A stretch of 64,000 bases of DNA from Balaenoptera acutorostrata (lineage: Eukaryota; Chordata; Mammalia; Artiodactyla; Balaenopteridae): contig NC_080077.1 in the NCBI RefSeq assembly GCF_949987535.1, positions 34,747,389-34,811,388 on the forward strand, in the 5' to 3' direction. Positions 32,612 to 44,058 of the stretch are shown here, piece after piece; the first letter of the stretch is position 1, and each line of letters starts with the position of its first letter. A model generated the notes under the pieces. That model was not told where the DNA came from. It saw only the letters and a program-made list of their open reading frames with translations, and did not search any database. Both the position numbers and the translations under genes were made by a program.

Positions 32612-34975
32612 CCCCAGTCATCTGTCTTTCTATCTATGTGGCCATCTGGTATGTTTTTACTCCGTATTTATTCTGTGGCCTAATTTCAGGATATAATGAT
32701 AAAAACATGCATATTTTGCATTTTGTATGTCAGTATGGAATAACCTCATAATTCAGTATACATTCAGAGGCTTAGAGTTATGAACGTTATCGTCATTAAG
32801 CAGATTTCTCAACATTTAGAGGAACAGGAAGTTATCTGGACAGAGGAGCATTGATGCCTCTCTTCTCCAGCAGCTCCTGAGTCTAGTCTTAACTAAAAGC
32901 ACAGGAGGATATTGGGATGCAAATTAAGTAGAGGCAGGCTCTTTGCCAAGTGTTGTTTATTGAGCTGAGTAAACGTCTCATGAGTGGGTTGGAGGGAGGT
33001 GGTTAGTTGAAGTGGGCAGGAAGAGCCCCCATACTCCAAGTGCTGAGATTTCTCAAAGAAATACCCCAAATGTGGATTCCTGGGCCCCTGCAGGGAGGGG
33101 CAGGCCTTCTGGAATTGTCCTTAGATTGCAAGTTAGGGTCCTTCGAATGCAAGTGTGGCTGTGATTTATCTTTTTAACAACTTGAGAAAAAAAGTGTTAA
33201 GGAAATAGGATAACTACAGTTTCAGGGGATTTATTTACAGTTCCTAAGAGAACTAATTGTTTTACTTTTTCACACTTCAGATATAAACAGTATGCTAATA
33301 GCAAAGCACCCATACCTATTCATGAGAAAAATCCTCTAGAGGACTTAATGTTAGTCAACATGTTAAAAAACACTTACTGTTAGAAACAGTACTTTGAAGT
33401 ATAAAAAATTTTTTCTTTTAAAGTATTCATCAATTCAAAATTTAAAATGATTCACAGAATCACCTCACACCACCTTCAATTAATGAGATTTTACTGTTTT
33501 TGTGTTAGATCGACAGAAAGGGAGGGGAAAAAACCCTTCTGATAAGTGATAATCACTTAAACTTTGGATCTAAACTAAGAGCACAGGGCTTCTCAAAATA
33601 TGCATGAATTAATACTGGGAGAGAATGTGTAAGAGTGATGGAATAATGAGAAATAAAGGAGGGGAAATGGGAAGGATTCAGTCAAAACAAGAAAGCCAAA
33701 GTATTTAAGTGTACAACTCTCATTTTTGATGTTACTTGGTTAAGTGTGAAATTTTACACTTACTCATTTCAAAGCAAGATAAAAATCTCAAGTATTTAGA
33801 GTTAATTTTATTTCTGTCTACTTTGTTTTAAAAGTTTTATTTTTTCAGTGTATAGCCAGGGATAATTAAGTTAAAAATATTTAAAAAGGGAGTTTAACGT
33901 TATTCAGTCCCTCATTCCCTGGCAGCTTAAAACTATTAAGATTAGTGTTCTGTTACTGATTAGCACTTGAATGTTTATTTTATACCTCTGAAGTGAAAAT
34001 TTACTTCACTGCTGGCAGTGTAGAATACAGTCATCTCCAATGTTGACAATTACCATAAGGCAATTTTATAAGTGATTAGTCCCATGCTGTTGTGTGTGTG
34101 GAAGGGTTATGGCATAGGGTTATTTTGTTATCCTTTTCGGATATTATCCCTTTTAGTTTATAAGTAATCTAATGTTTGTTACCTGTAATGTTTTACTGAT
34201 TCCAGAGCCCCTCTGGCCTTCTTTAGTTTACTGTGATGCCATGCATTATAAACATATTTTGAGTAAAAATTTCTGAGGGAAAACTATCATCTTTTCTGTT
34301 TATGAAGGATTTTATTATAAAATGAGAGCAGTTCCACAAGCCGCACCTGAAAATGTCACATCACATCATCGTTAGTTCATTATGATACCGTGTGTAACAT
34401 TTATTTAGAAGCAGAGTTGGTTTATACAATGTTTGTTTAGAAGATAATGAATTTCACTGGATGGTAATAATTTTAAAGGCTGTGTATGTTTTTACTAATG
34501 GTCAAGCTAAAGGAAGTGACATTATTTTAAATATTGCTGTCTTTAGGATCTTCTAGGACAAGGCCATGTACAGATTAAATCTGGACCTGGTCTCAAAATC
34601 CCAGATCCTAAATTAAATTTAAGTTATTTCATTTTGACTTAATAGTTTATATTAAAAATAGTCCTTTATTAAATACTACTATATGTATAGCATTTAGATA
34701 GAAACTGTCAAGATATAAAGTATATGATAAATTCCTTACTAGATGAAGTATATAACAATCATAGGAAGAATTTTATAATTAATATTCTTTGTTTTTCACT
34801 TTACTACAGGACAGGATTTTATGACTAGCTCCCTCTCTGTCTAACCTACTTTTCAACCTCAAGATTTAAGAAATTGTTTTTTTCCAGCTATCACATTGCT
34901 GTAATCTAAGCTCAGACTTCCTCATTAGGCCTGCTTCTTCTCCCAAGATTTTGGAGGACACTCAATGAATCTTTA
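32612..34975. other. Repeat-poor intronic block, no gene seen
   Basis: In about 2.4 kb I recognise no transposon family, no exon signal and only ordinary AT-rich sequence. This is one of the longest repeat-poor stretches in the window. Confidence 0.45.
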
Positions 34976-35700
34976 AATATACATTGAGCATCTTCACCGT
35001 GGCATGTTTTTAGGGACGGAGGACATGGTTCCTTACATCATGGACCTTTCCTCATGGTCCTTAAAGTCTAGGGTAGACTGATGTTAAACAGATACTTATA
35101 CATAATTAAGTAACGATAAGGTTGTAAAGTTCTATAAAGAAATGTAGGGAGAAATATAAGGAGAAGTTCTCTCAGGAAGATTACCCTTGCCTTGAAGTCA
35201 CTGAGAACCCAAGAGTGAACGGGAATTCTTGACTTTAAGAAAGCTGGGCAGAAGATACCAAGCAAAGAGCACAGCCTGCATGAAGGCATGAAGACTGGAG
35301 AGAAGGTGGTATTTTGTAGCAACTGACAAAAGCCGACCGTGGTTGGAGAGGAGACTGTGAAGAGGAGCTTGGCTATAAGTAATTGTGAGGATTTTGTTAT
35401 AAGGAAAAAGGGGGGAACCAAAGTGGGTGAAAGACATCATCCGATTTTCATTTTATAAGGATCACTCTGAGAACAGTGTGAAAAATGGTTTGGATAAGGC
35501 CATATGGATTTGGGGGAGACCAGTTAGGAAGACATCCTGGTAATCTCAGGGATGATAGTGGTCTGGATGAGGGTAGGGTGAGAGAACGGACAGGTAAGAG
35601 AGGTATTTTGAAGGTAGGAACGATAGAGCTTACTGATAGATTTGTGGGGATTTAGAGGAAAGGATGAGAGATGCTGCCTAAGCACCTGGTTTAAACTGTA
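34976..35700 (-). mobile_element. L2 LINE 3' region
   Basis: Antisense L2 features in order: 'cctcatggtccttaaagtct', 'agcctgcatgaaggcatgaa', 'ataaggatcactctgagaac', 'gagaccagttaggaagacat', 'ttttgaaggtaggaacgata'. It is old and heavily diverged. Confidence 0.75.
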
Positions 35701-36974
35701 ACATTTACCAAGATAGAGAACATGAAAGTTGGGTGTTTTGGACCTTTGCCTCCCTAAGAATTTAAAAACAAATTTGCATGTTACTTTTCCCCTGCTTGAT
35801 TGTATTTTAGGCATCATGATTGAATATTCTAACTTCTCAAAATTGTTTCCCTTTCTACTGTGGTTTAAGGGATATGTGTAAATATATGTACATGTGTGTC
35901 TGTTGAAAACTTAGTCATTGAAAATTACCCATTTCAGTTCCAAACAGCTGGCTCCTTATCCTCGGGCACCTTTCTGTATTGATTCTTTCTCTCCTTTATA
36001 CTTTAGCTTCCTTGAGTGATAACCTTTACTCTTTTCGAAGTTCTTCCCCTGTTAACCTTTCTCTTCTTTAGAGTATATATAAATACATATATCTGTATAT
36101 GTATGCCCCAACCCTTACATATATACACAGTTTCTTTTAGATTGCATGGAGTTGGTGTGTAATAAGATATGGAGGAAGGAAGAACACTTTAAAAAAATTG
36201 CTTTCTTTAATGACTTGTCTTAGAAAATGGACACATACGAGAACTGAGAATCTTTTTTTTTGGAAAATAGCAAAGATTTTACCATTTGGCTGCTTACTAA
36301 AGTCAGAAAAATAGGAGTTCAACTCTTATTTTTCCCCACATACTTTGAGGGCATTATGACAATTTTAACGTGAATTGTAAAGTGTAGGAGGTATACTCTA
36401 ATTCCCTTTCATGCACATAAATCAAGTTTCAGGCTCTTTCGGAAATGTTTACTAGAAAACATCATGGGCAGACTTTAAAATGCTTTTGGATTGCATGACG
36501 GCACGGTGCCCCTTCGATAGAAGGCTTGTAATATTTTATTTTCTTTCCCAAAGAGTCAAGATAAATCCTGTAAACGTTTTTTTCTTGTTTTGTTGTTTCT
36601 GTTGTACCATTGTGTTTGGCTCTAAGCTTTTACCCCCCCAGGAAACAAGTGTTTTCTTACTTTGGGGCTCCTACTGAGTCCTCCAGCTGTTGGGCAGCGG
36701 TTTCAAAGCTGTTCCTTATTTACACACTGTAATTCTGGCTGGTCAGAAAACTTCCTAAGTCTTGTCTGAAGTATAATAATACGAATTGTAAGAGATGTAT
36801 TTTGAAGGGAAAATCTTTGTCAAAACTTACCAGAATGTAGCTTATTTTATTATTTAACATAACACCTGATTTAATTAAATTATTATATGCTTTTAAAAAA
36901 CTGGTCACGATGAACTTCAGCGTAAGACCTAGTCTGCAAAACCTCAAGCAAATTCATGAATAGCCAGTTAGTAA
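35701..36974. other. Intronic, no gene seen
   Basis: Alternating AT-rich sequence near 36070-36125; otherwise no recognised repeat and no exon signal. Confidence 0.4.
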
Positions 36975-37645
36975 CAGCAAATGTGTTAAGCCATGAGTGT
37001 ATGCTAGGCACTGTGTTGGGGTCTGTTTAGATTTTGCCCTCCAGGAACTTCAGTCTGTTGAGAGAAATGGACTTGTTGAGAAACATTCTAACTCACTTAG
37101 GAATGAAATGCTGAGAGAGAACAGACTGGGGAAAAACTGGCTCTCCCTGGAAAAGTCAAGAAAAGCAGCACAGATGAGGGAACAGTTGTGTTAAGTCTTA
37201 CCCTTGGAGTTTCCAGATGAAGAACAGGGGAGTGGCTTACATATTTACAGCATACCAGTATGATAAATTCGATAATAGTGTTAGGTTTTGGCATTGTGGG
37301 AACACACTGAAGAGCCAGATTACTCAATTGGGGATGGTTGGATGGAGTTTACCTAGTAAGTGATAGCAGTTTTGAGATCTAAAGACGTGCAGGAATGAGA
37401 AGGTTAACAGAGAGCCGAGGAGGATTTTCTAGGCAGAGAGAGTAGCCTGTGAAGGGCCCAGAAATAAAGCAGTAAGAACTGGTACTGGTGTCTTTGAAGA
37501 CACTAGAGGCGAATGTGGCAATTTGTTGGGGCTGGATTGGAAAACCCTTGGGTCTTGTGCCACGGAGTGTCGACTTTATCTTGGAGACAACCTGATGATA
37601 TTGAAGGGTTTTAGGCAGGGGAGCGATAGGATCAGACTTCCACAA
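36975..37645 (-). mobile_element. L2 LINE 3' region
   Basis: Antisense L2 features: 'gtatgctaggcactgtgttg', 'ccctccaggaacttcagtct', 'cctgtgaagggcccagaaat', 'gggttttaggcaggggagcg' and 'ataggatcagacttccac'. Confidence 0.75.
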
Positions 37646-38454
37646 TTAGAAGATTATGTTAAATTCATTTAAAAAATTGGGAACATTGGTGAATCAATTC
37701 CCAGGGGAAGCTTCATCACCTAGAACTCTTCCTGCCTTAATGCTTGGGCTCTTAGTTACCTAGCAGCCTAGCTTAGCTTTTAGCATCCTGTGCTTGTTGT
37801 AATTTTTGCTACCCTTGTCCTTTCTGCTGTCAACCATTTTCTTCTGCACCCGTCATGTTTGTGGTACACAGAGCCCTGACCAGGATCATGAAGGGCGATT
37901 GAAAAAGTGACAAGATAAAAAATTATATATTAACGTAAGCCTAATTTTAAGTTGGTGGTAGATTTTGGTGTTCGTATGAGTACTTGAGTCTGTCTAAATT
38001 AATCTGACGTTCTCATCACTGTTTTCCAGCTTGGGAATTGACCTCAGGTAAAATAATTGGAAATTATTGGTATAACCCAAACTACAGTACAGCTGCCAAG
38101 TGTGGATACATGGGAGTCAGGCTGCTTTTGTCTGCTTCCTCATAAACATTCCTTCCGCATTCTTTATCAGTACATAATCCTGAGACACAAAAAGCCTTTG
38201 TGTCCCACTGGGAATGTGAGAAAATCAAACCTATATATTGGTTTTGCTCCTGGTTAGGAACTACTAACATTTCTATATTAACCACCCTGGTTTTGAATTG
38301 AGATAAATGTTTCCAGAAAGATGTGTCCTACATTTTCCCCGAAGATATCACCATTCCCATACAAGACATTTTAAAGACAGATTACTAATGTCTGTTTTCA
38401 TCCACCTGATGCTGTGATTTGTGGGTACTTGTTAGAAATGTAAATTTAATGGAA
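37646..38454. other. Intronic, no gene seen
   Basis: Unique-looking sequence; the small ORFs at 38057-38257 and on the opposite strand have no recognisable domain. Confidence 0.4.
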
Positions 38455-39090
38455 CTTAGCCTAATAGTAAGCACTTATATAGTACGTCCCATGTGCCAGA
38501 CACCTTATGTAAATTAACACATTTAATCTTCACTACATCATCTGAGGGTAGGTATTATTGTTATACACTCTTAGAAACTGAATTGTGATTCCCCCCCCCA
38601 TTCATATGTTGAAGTCCTAACTCGGAATGTGACTGTATTTGAAGGTAGAGCCTTTAATGAGCTAATTAAAGTTAAATGAGGTCATAAGGGTGGGGCCCTA
38701 ATCCAATAGAACTGGTGTCTTTATAAGAAGAGAAAGACACCAGGGATGCAAGTGCACAGAGAAGAGGCCATGGGAGGACACAGGGAGAAGGCAGCCATCT
38801 GCCAGCCAAGGAGAGAACCCTCAGGAGAACCTTGATAGCACACTGATCTTGGACTTCCAGAACTTCAAGAAAATAAATGTATTGTTTAAGCCACTTAGTG
38901 TGTGGTATATTGTTATGGCAGCCCTTATAGATTAATAAAGACCAATTTTGCATATGAGGAAATGGAGGCACAGAGATATTAAGCAACTGGCTCAAGGTCA
39001 TACAGCTAGAAAATGACCAAGTCAGGAATCACACTTGGAAAGTGTGATTATTTAATCAATGTGGTTAACCACTATGCTGTACTGGTTCTC
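38455..39090 (-). mobile_element. MIR SINE split by an MLT1 LTR
   Basis: The left piece (38455-38564: 'agtaagcacttatatagtac', 'ttaatcttcactacatcatc') and the right piece (38938-39090: 'catatgaggaaatggaggca', 'aggtcatacagctagaaaat', 'ggttaaccactatgctgtac') make one antisense MIR when the intervening LTR is removed. This gives the order of insertion: MIR first, MLT1 later. Confidence 0.8.
38565..38937 (+). mobile_element. MLT1 (ERVL-MaLR) solo LTR
   Basis: Plus-strand LTR with 'cattcatatgttgaagtcct', 'gaatgtgactgtatttgaag', 'ggtcataagggtggggccct', 'tctttataagaagagaaaga', 'tgatcttggacttccagaac' and 'ttgttatggcagcccttata'. The interior MaLR region is absent. It is inserted inside a MIR. Confidence 0.88.
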
Positions 39091-39521
39091 ATGTGGACAG
39101 AGCTTCCCACTAACTGGGCCTGGGTTGTGTGACTACATACTGCCTCTGGCATTTTCCCTTCCCTCCTTTCCTCTGCCCACCTCTTTGCTTTCTAGTGCAC
39201 AGTACCCATGGCGTGTACTGTATAGGAATGATATATCTGTAGAATCCCTTATTTTTATCATGGTTAGTAATTTGCATGGCTCAAACAATTTCATGGTTCA
39301 GAATGAGCAGGGTCAGCAAACACTGTTGAAATTTTCTTGTCATGCATTAACTTCTCAAATGATAGCAAAACTCACCTTCATTTTTTCCCAGCATTAGTCT
39401 CATTATTTCTGTTACAGGATGCTTTTGTAGTATATCCCTGATTGCCATCTTTTGGAAAGGAATTTCTGGGAAAGGACAGGAAGAGGGAAAGGGAGAAATT
39501 AGAGGAAAATTTGTTAGAATT

Positions 39522-39908
39522 AAAGTGTCCATGTTGGGACTTCCCTGGTGGTGCAGTGGTTAAGAATCTGCCTGCCAATTCAGGGGACACGGGTTCGAGC
39601 CCTGGTCCGGGAAGATCCCACATGCTGCGGAGCAACTAAGCCTGTGCGCCACAACTACTGAGCCTGTGCTTTAGAGCCCGCGAGCCACAACTATTGAGCC
39701 CGAGTGCCACAACTACTGAAGCCCGTGCGCCTAGAGCCCATGCTCCACAACAAGAGAAGCCACTGCAATGAGAAGCCTGCACACTGCAATGAAGAGTATC
39801 CCCCGCTCGCCCCAACTAGAGAAAGCCCGCACATAGCAGTGAAGACCCAGAACAGCCAAAAATAAATAAATAAATAAATTTATTAAAAAAAAAAAAAGTG
39901 TCCATGTT
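39522..39908 (+). mobile_element. CHR-type SINE (long form), with TSD
   Basis: Plus-strand copy: head at 39536-39615 (GGGACTTCCCTGGTGGTGCA), body with repeated 'ccacaactactga' units, a TAAA array and a poly(A). A 14-base target duplication (aaagtgtccatgtt) lies at 39522-39535 and 39895-39908. Confidence 0.97.
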
Positions 39909-40480
39909 AATGCCCAAGACTGGTCTAACTGATGGATTGAGTGCTTTTTAATTATTTTAAAGTATGTTTAATATGTTGTATGTTTTAAAATGGTCTTTAA
40001 AATATGATAGTGTTTTTGGTAGATATTTACTTATGCCTCATTAAACCTAAAGAAATGGTGCAGTTGTAAAAATGCTGTGACCATTGAGGGTAGGTACATT
40101 GTGGGATCTTGCCTGAAAATACATACAGAATGGATTACATACATAGCTACATTGGAATTGGTCTGGGAAATAATTATTTCTGAGCTTATTAACCATTTCC
40201 CATGCATTTGCAAATGTGTAGGTTGTATAGGAAAGCAAAACTTATAAATGAATACTTGGACTCTTGTCCTGATCTTCCTTTTAAGATGTAAGTAAAGGGA
40301 GACTACTTTATGTACTTTGTCAGGTGCCTTTCATATAAATATAATTTGATACAGATATTTAGACATAGATGAAAATAATTACACTGTAGTGATTAATGTT
40401 AAGATTTTATATTTTACTTAATTTATATGATTGACTATTACATGATAAGCATAGTTTCTGAAATCATGTTAATATCACTT
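39909..40480. other. Intronic, no gene seen
   Basis: AT-rich unique-looking sequence. Confidence 0.4.
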
Positions 40481-40792
40481 TTTTTTTTAACTTTTGGGTT
40501 TATTTAATTTAATTAATTTATTTATTTATGGCTGTGTTGGGTCTTCGTTTCTGGGCGAGGGCTTTCTCTTGTTGTGGCAAGTGGGGGCCACTCCTCATTG
40601 CGGTGCGCGGGCCTCCCATTATCGCGGCCTCTCTTGCTGCGGAGCACAGGCTCCAGATGTGCAGGCTCAGTAATTGTGGCTCACGGGCCTAGTTGCTCCG
40701 CGGCATGTGGGATCATCCCAGGCCAGGGCTCGAACCCGTGTCCCCCGCACCGGCAGGCAAACTCTCAACCACTGCGCCACCAGGGAAGCCCC
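40481..40792 (-). mobile_element. CHR-type SINE (GAGGCCGCGA subtype)
   Basis: Minus-strand copy: T-rich tail at 40481-40530, body with 'gggcctcccattatcgcggc', head at 40705-40792. The flanks share only a weak tcactttt match. Confidence 0.94.
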
Positions 40793-41618
40793 CACTTCAC
40801 TTTTTATTATGATAGATTGGAAGAAACAAGGTATTATGCTTTACTTTAAGTGTGAAACTTTAAACATAAACTGCCTTAGAATGATTTATGAAGTGTTTTT
40901 TTTCTATCAAGGAATCACTTTGTTATCTCTGTATTTCTGTGTATAATTTCAGTAGAAAATATATTTTATTTTCAAAATAAGATATTTGTCTTTATAAAAT
41001 AGTTATCTTATTTAATACCTGAATGTACCCTCCTCAATTTATGTCACTGAAATTGGTTGCTGTGGAAATATTTTCAAAACATTAGGCTTATGATTTGTGG
41101 AAAGTATATTAGAGAATCACATGAATTGTATTTTTTTTTAAGTATGCTCTTTTCTGAAGCCTAGTCACAATAAAAATAAAAGGATGTAATTTTTGAGAAA
41201 AATTATTTTCATATACAGTAGATTTTTTTTCTTTCCCATTAGAGATCAATGACTTTATGTCAGTGCAAAATTTTTTTTTTTTGATGTCTCTAAGCTTGGT
41301 CTAGTTTTAAACCATTTTATTTGCCAGTGAAAGGCGAAAGAAAGTAATTATTGCATGTTTCATTACAGATGAAACTCAGTTTTAAAAATTCTAATCAGAT
41401 TTTAAAGAATTAAATGACATTTAAATTTATTTATTGAAAAACTTCAATACCACTGTAACAATGTTAGTATAACGATTTTCTTCCTGAACGACATTCCCTC
41501 AATACTCACTCCCAGAAATGCTAAATCTGGGCTACTTATTGGCAAAACTAACTGTAAATAGGTTTTTAAAAAAATTTTTCTTTGCATTCAAGCAATTTTA
41601 ACATGGAATTATCTAACA
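40793..41618. other. Intronic, no gene seen
   Basis: AT-rich, with T-runs near 41226 and 41271; no recognised repeat. Confidence 0.4.
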
Positions 41619-42745
41619 GGCCTCTGATACTGACACCAATTCCAATGTGCGTTTTTTTTTTCTTTTTTCAACACCACCAAGCAATTAACTAAGTTCTGAC
41701 ACTGTTTACCTGGAGATAACATCAGACTCCACAGGTTAAGGGCTCAGCCCTGTAAGGCTATCCCTCCTCCTTCAGATGCCAATCGCAAGTCCAGGTTGTC
41801 ACCTGTGCTTCTGATAGACTCCCACAGCCTCCTCCTTGGCTTTAATTAATTTGCTAGAGTGGCTACAGAAATCAGAGAAACATTTTACTTACTAGATCAC
41901 CGGTTTATTATAAAAGGATATAATTCAGGAACAGCCAGATGGAAGAGATGCACATGGCAAGGTATAGGGAAAGGGCTCAGGGCTTCCATGCCCTCTCCAG
42001 GCACCCCACTCCCCCAAAATCTTCATGTTTTCACCAACCCAGTAGCTCTCTGAACCCAGTTCTTTTGGGTTTTTTTTTTTTAAATTAATTAATTAATTTA
42101 CTTATTTATTTATGGCTGTGTTGGGTCTTCGTTTCTGTGCGAGGGCTTTCTCTAGTTGCGGCAAGCGGGGGCCACTCTTCATCGCGGTGCGCGGGCCTCT
42201 CACTATCGCGGCCTCTTGTTGCGGAGCACAGGCTCCAGACGCGCAGGCTCAGCAATTGTGGCTCACGGGCCCAGCTGCTCTGCAGCATGTGGGATCTTCC
42301 CAGACCAGGGCTCGAACCCGTGTCCTCTGCATTGGCAGGCAGATTCTCAACCACTGCGCCACCAGGGAAGCCCTCTTTTGGGTTTTTATGGAGGCTTCAT
42401 TACAGAGGCAAGATTGATTAAATAATTGGCCCTTGGCAATAGAGTTAACCTCCAGCCTCTCTTCCCTCCCCAGAGGTGTTTTGTGTTGTGAGGGGGTGGG
42501 ACTGAAAAGTTCCAACCCTCCAATCACGTGATGGGTTCCCCTGGCAACCAGCCCCCTTCTTTAGGTACTTTTCAAAGGTCATCGCATTAACATGAACTCA
42601 GGTGTGGTTGAAAGGGATTTGTTATGAATATCAAGACCTTTATTGCTCTTTTCACTTAGGAAATGCCAAGTGTTTTAGGAGCTCTGTGCTGGAAACAGGG
42701 CTGAAGACCAACATATATCTCATATTATAAATCACAGTATCACGG
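41619..42745 (+). mobile_element. ERV LTR (ERVL/MLT2-like), interrupted by a SINE
   Basis: Long plus-orientation LTR-like sequence: 'accaccaagcaattaactaa', 'gataacatcagactccacag', 'gtccaggttgtcacctgtgc', 'ccggtttattataaaaggat', 'atggaggcttcattacagag', 'ggttcccctggcaaccagcc' and an end near 'ataaatcacagtatcac'. A CHR SINE (42075-42373) splits it. No retroviral genes are present. The class is recalled, not verified. Confidence 0.65.
42061..42387 (-). mobile_element. CHR-type SINE nested in an LTR, with TSD
   Basis: Minus-strand copy with T-rich tail at 42075-42112, body 'gcgcgggcctctcactatcg', head at 42285-42373. A 14-base target duplication (tcttttgggttttt) lies at 42061-42074 and 42374-42387. 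Removing the SINE and one copy restores continuous LTR sequence. Confidence 0.97.
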
Positions 42746-43149
42746 TGCTCAACATGGAAGGTGAGGTGGAACCCTTGTTTCAAGGATAATTATGTGCTGT
42801 TATTTAGGTTCCAAATATTATATTCTTTTGGGTCCTAGAGTAGGCAACTGTGGTTTGTGGATGCCCAGCATCTAATCTGCATTCTGAGAGCAGCACCCAG
42901 ATTTTGCATTGTGAAAGTACACCTCCTCATTGTATGCAGTCTTGGACGAACTTTTAGTCAGGGTGTCCTTTATCCAGAGGTGGATAGCTGAGACACATTA
43001 GGGAGATAAGCGTCCTACCCTAGGATTTCTTAAAGTGAGACAAGAAAGTCATTTGCTAACAGGTGGTGAATTTGTAAGATTTAAAATGTTAGAGCTCATG
43101 ACATCCATCTTTCCTGCCTTGTAGAGAAAGCAGTAGAAGAGTATTAGAG
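42746..43149. other. Intronic, between two LTR remnants
   Basis: No retroviral gene or other coding signal was recognised, so there is no support for an internal provirus joining the flanking LTRs. Confidence 0.4.
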
Positions 43150-43557
43150 GAACTGAAGATTTCCCACCCTATTAAAAATCCCTGGTTCTGACTATTAAAA
43201 CCAAGGCAACAGGCTCCAAATGGAGTTGCTTATTCTAAGCCTCAGGTCACCAAACCAAGATTTAATTACAGTTTTATCTCCCAGAAGTGGAATCTTAAAC
43301 CAGTCAATCAGGAATCACCTGATCAGCTCTAATTAGGTAATCTGCCTAATAGACCCTAAGGAAAGTAACATTGCAATAACCATTCCACTTTTTAGCCTAA
43401 TATTCTTTGTTCTTGCTAGGAGCTATGAAAGTCTTTCATTTTGTACAGCAGCTTGGAGCTGCTATGTATCTGCTAGATTGGGTGCTGCTGATTTGTGAAT
43501 TGTTGAATAAAGTCAATAAGATCTTTAAAATTTAGCAGTTGAATTTTGTTTTTTAAC
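43150..43557 (+). mobile_element. ERV-type LTR remnant
   Basis: Plus-orientation LTR-like end: 'tttcattttgtacagcagct', 'gctagattgggtgctgctga', a polyadenylation-like AATAAA at about 43505, and 'gttgaattttgttttttaac'. It resembles ERV1-class mammalian LTRs. The 5' boundary is uncertain. Confidence 0.55.
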
Positions 43558-43734
43558 TCAACTATTTATGAGAACTAGCTTTTTCCTTGCATATCTTATG
43601 GTTTATTATTCAACACTTCCTTTGATTCCACAAGTCAATACATTTCTCCTTTTGCCTAAGCTAATTTGAGTTCACTTTCTATCAATTATGACCAAACTCA
43701 TAATCAAATTGTTTTTTTCTGTGTTCATATTTCT

Positions 43735-44058
43735 TTTAAAATTTATTTATTTATTTATTTATGGCTGACTTGGGTCTTTGTTGCTGCGCGCGGGCTTTCT
43801 CTAGTTGCAGCGAGTGGTGGCTACTCTTCATTGCAGTGTGCGGGCTTCTTATTGCGGTGGCTTCTCGTTGCGGAGCACGGGCTCTAGGCTTGCGGGCTTC
43901 AGTAGTTGTGGCTCGTGGGCTCTAGAGCGCAGGCTCAGTAGTTGTGGCGCATGGGCTTAATTGCTCCGTGGCATGTGGGATCTTCCCGGACCAGGGCTCA
44001 AACCCGTGTCCCCTGCATTGCAGGCGGATCCTTAACCACTGTGCCACCAGGGAAGCCC
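43735..44058 (-). mobile_element. CHR-type SINE (long form)
   Basis: Minus-strand copy: TTTA tail at 43738-43762, body with 'agtagttgtggctcgtgggc', head at 43970-44058 (revcomp of GGGCTTCCCTGGTGGCAC). No exact target duplication found. Confidence 0.94.

Noticed and set aside
41619..43557. A provirus with paired LTRs
   Set aside because: The two LTR-like segments differ in sequence, are only about 0.4 kb apart, and no gag, pol or env-like sequence was seen between them.
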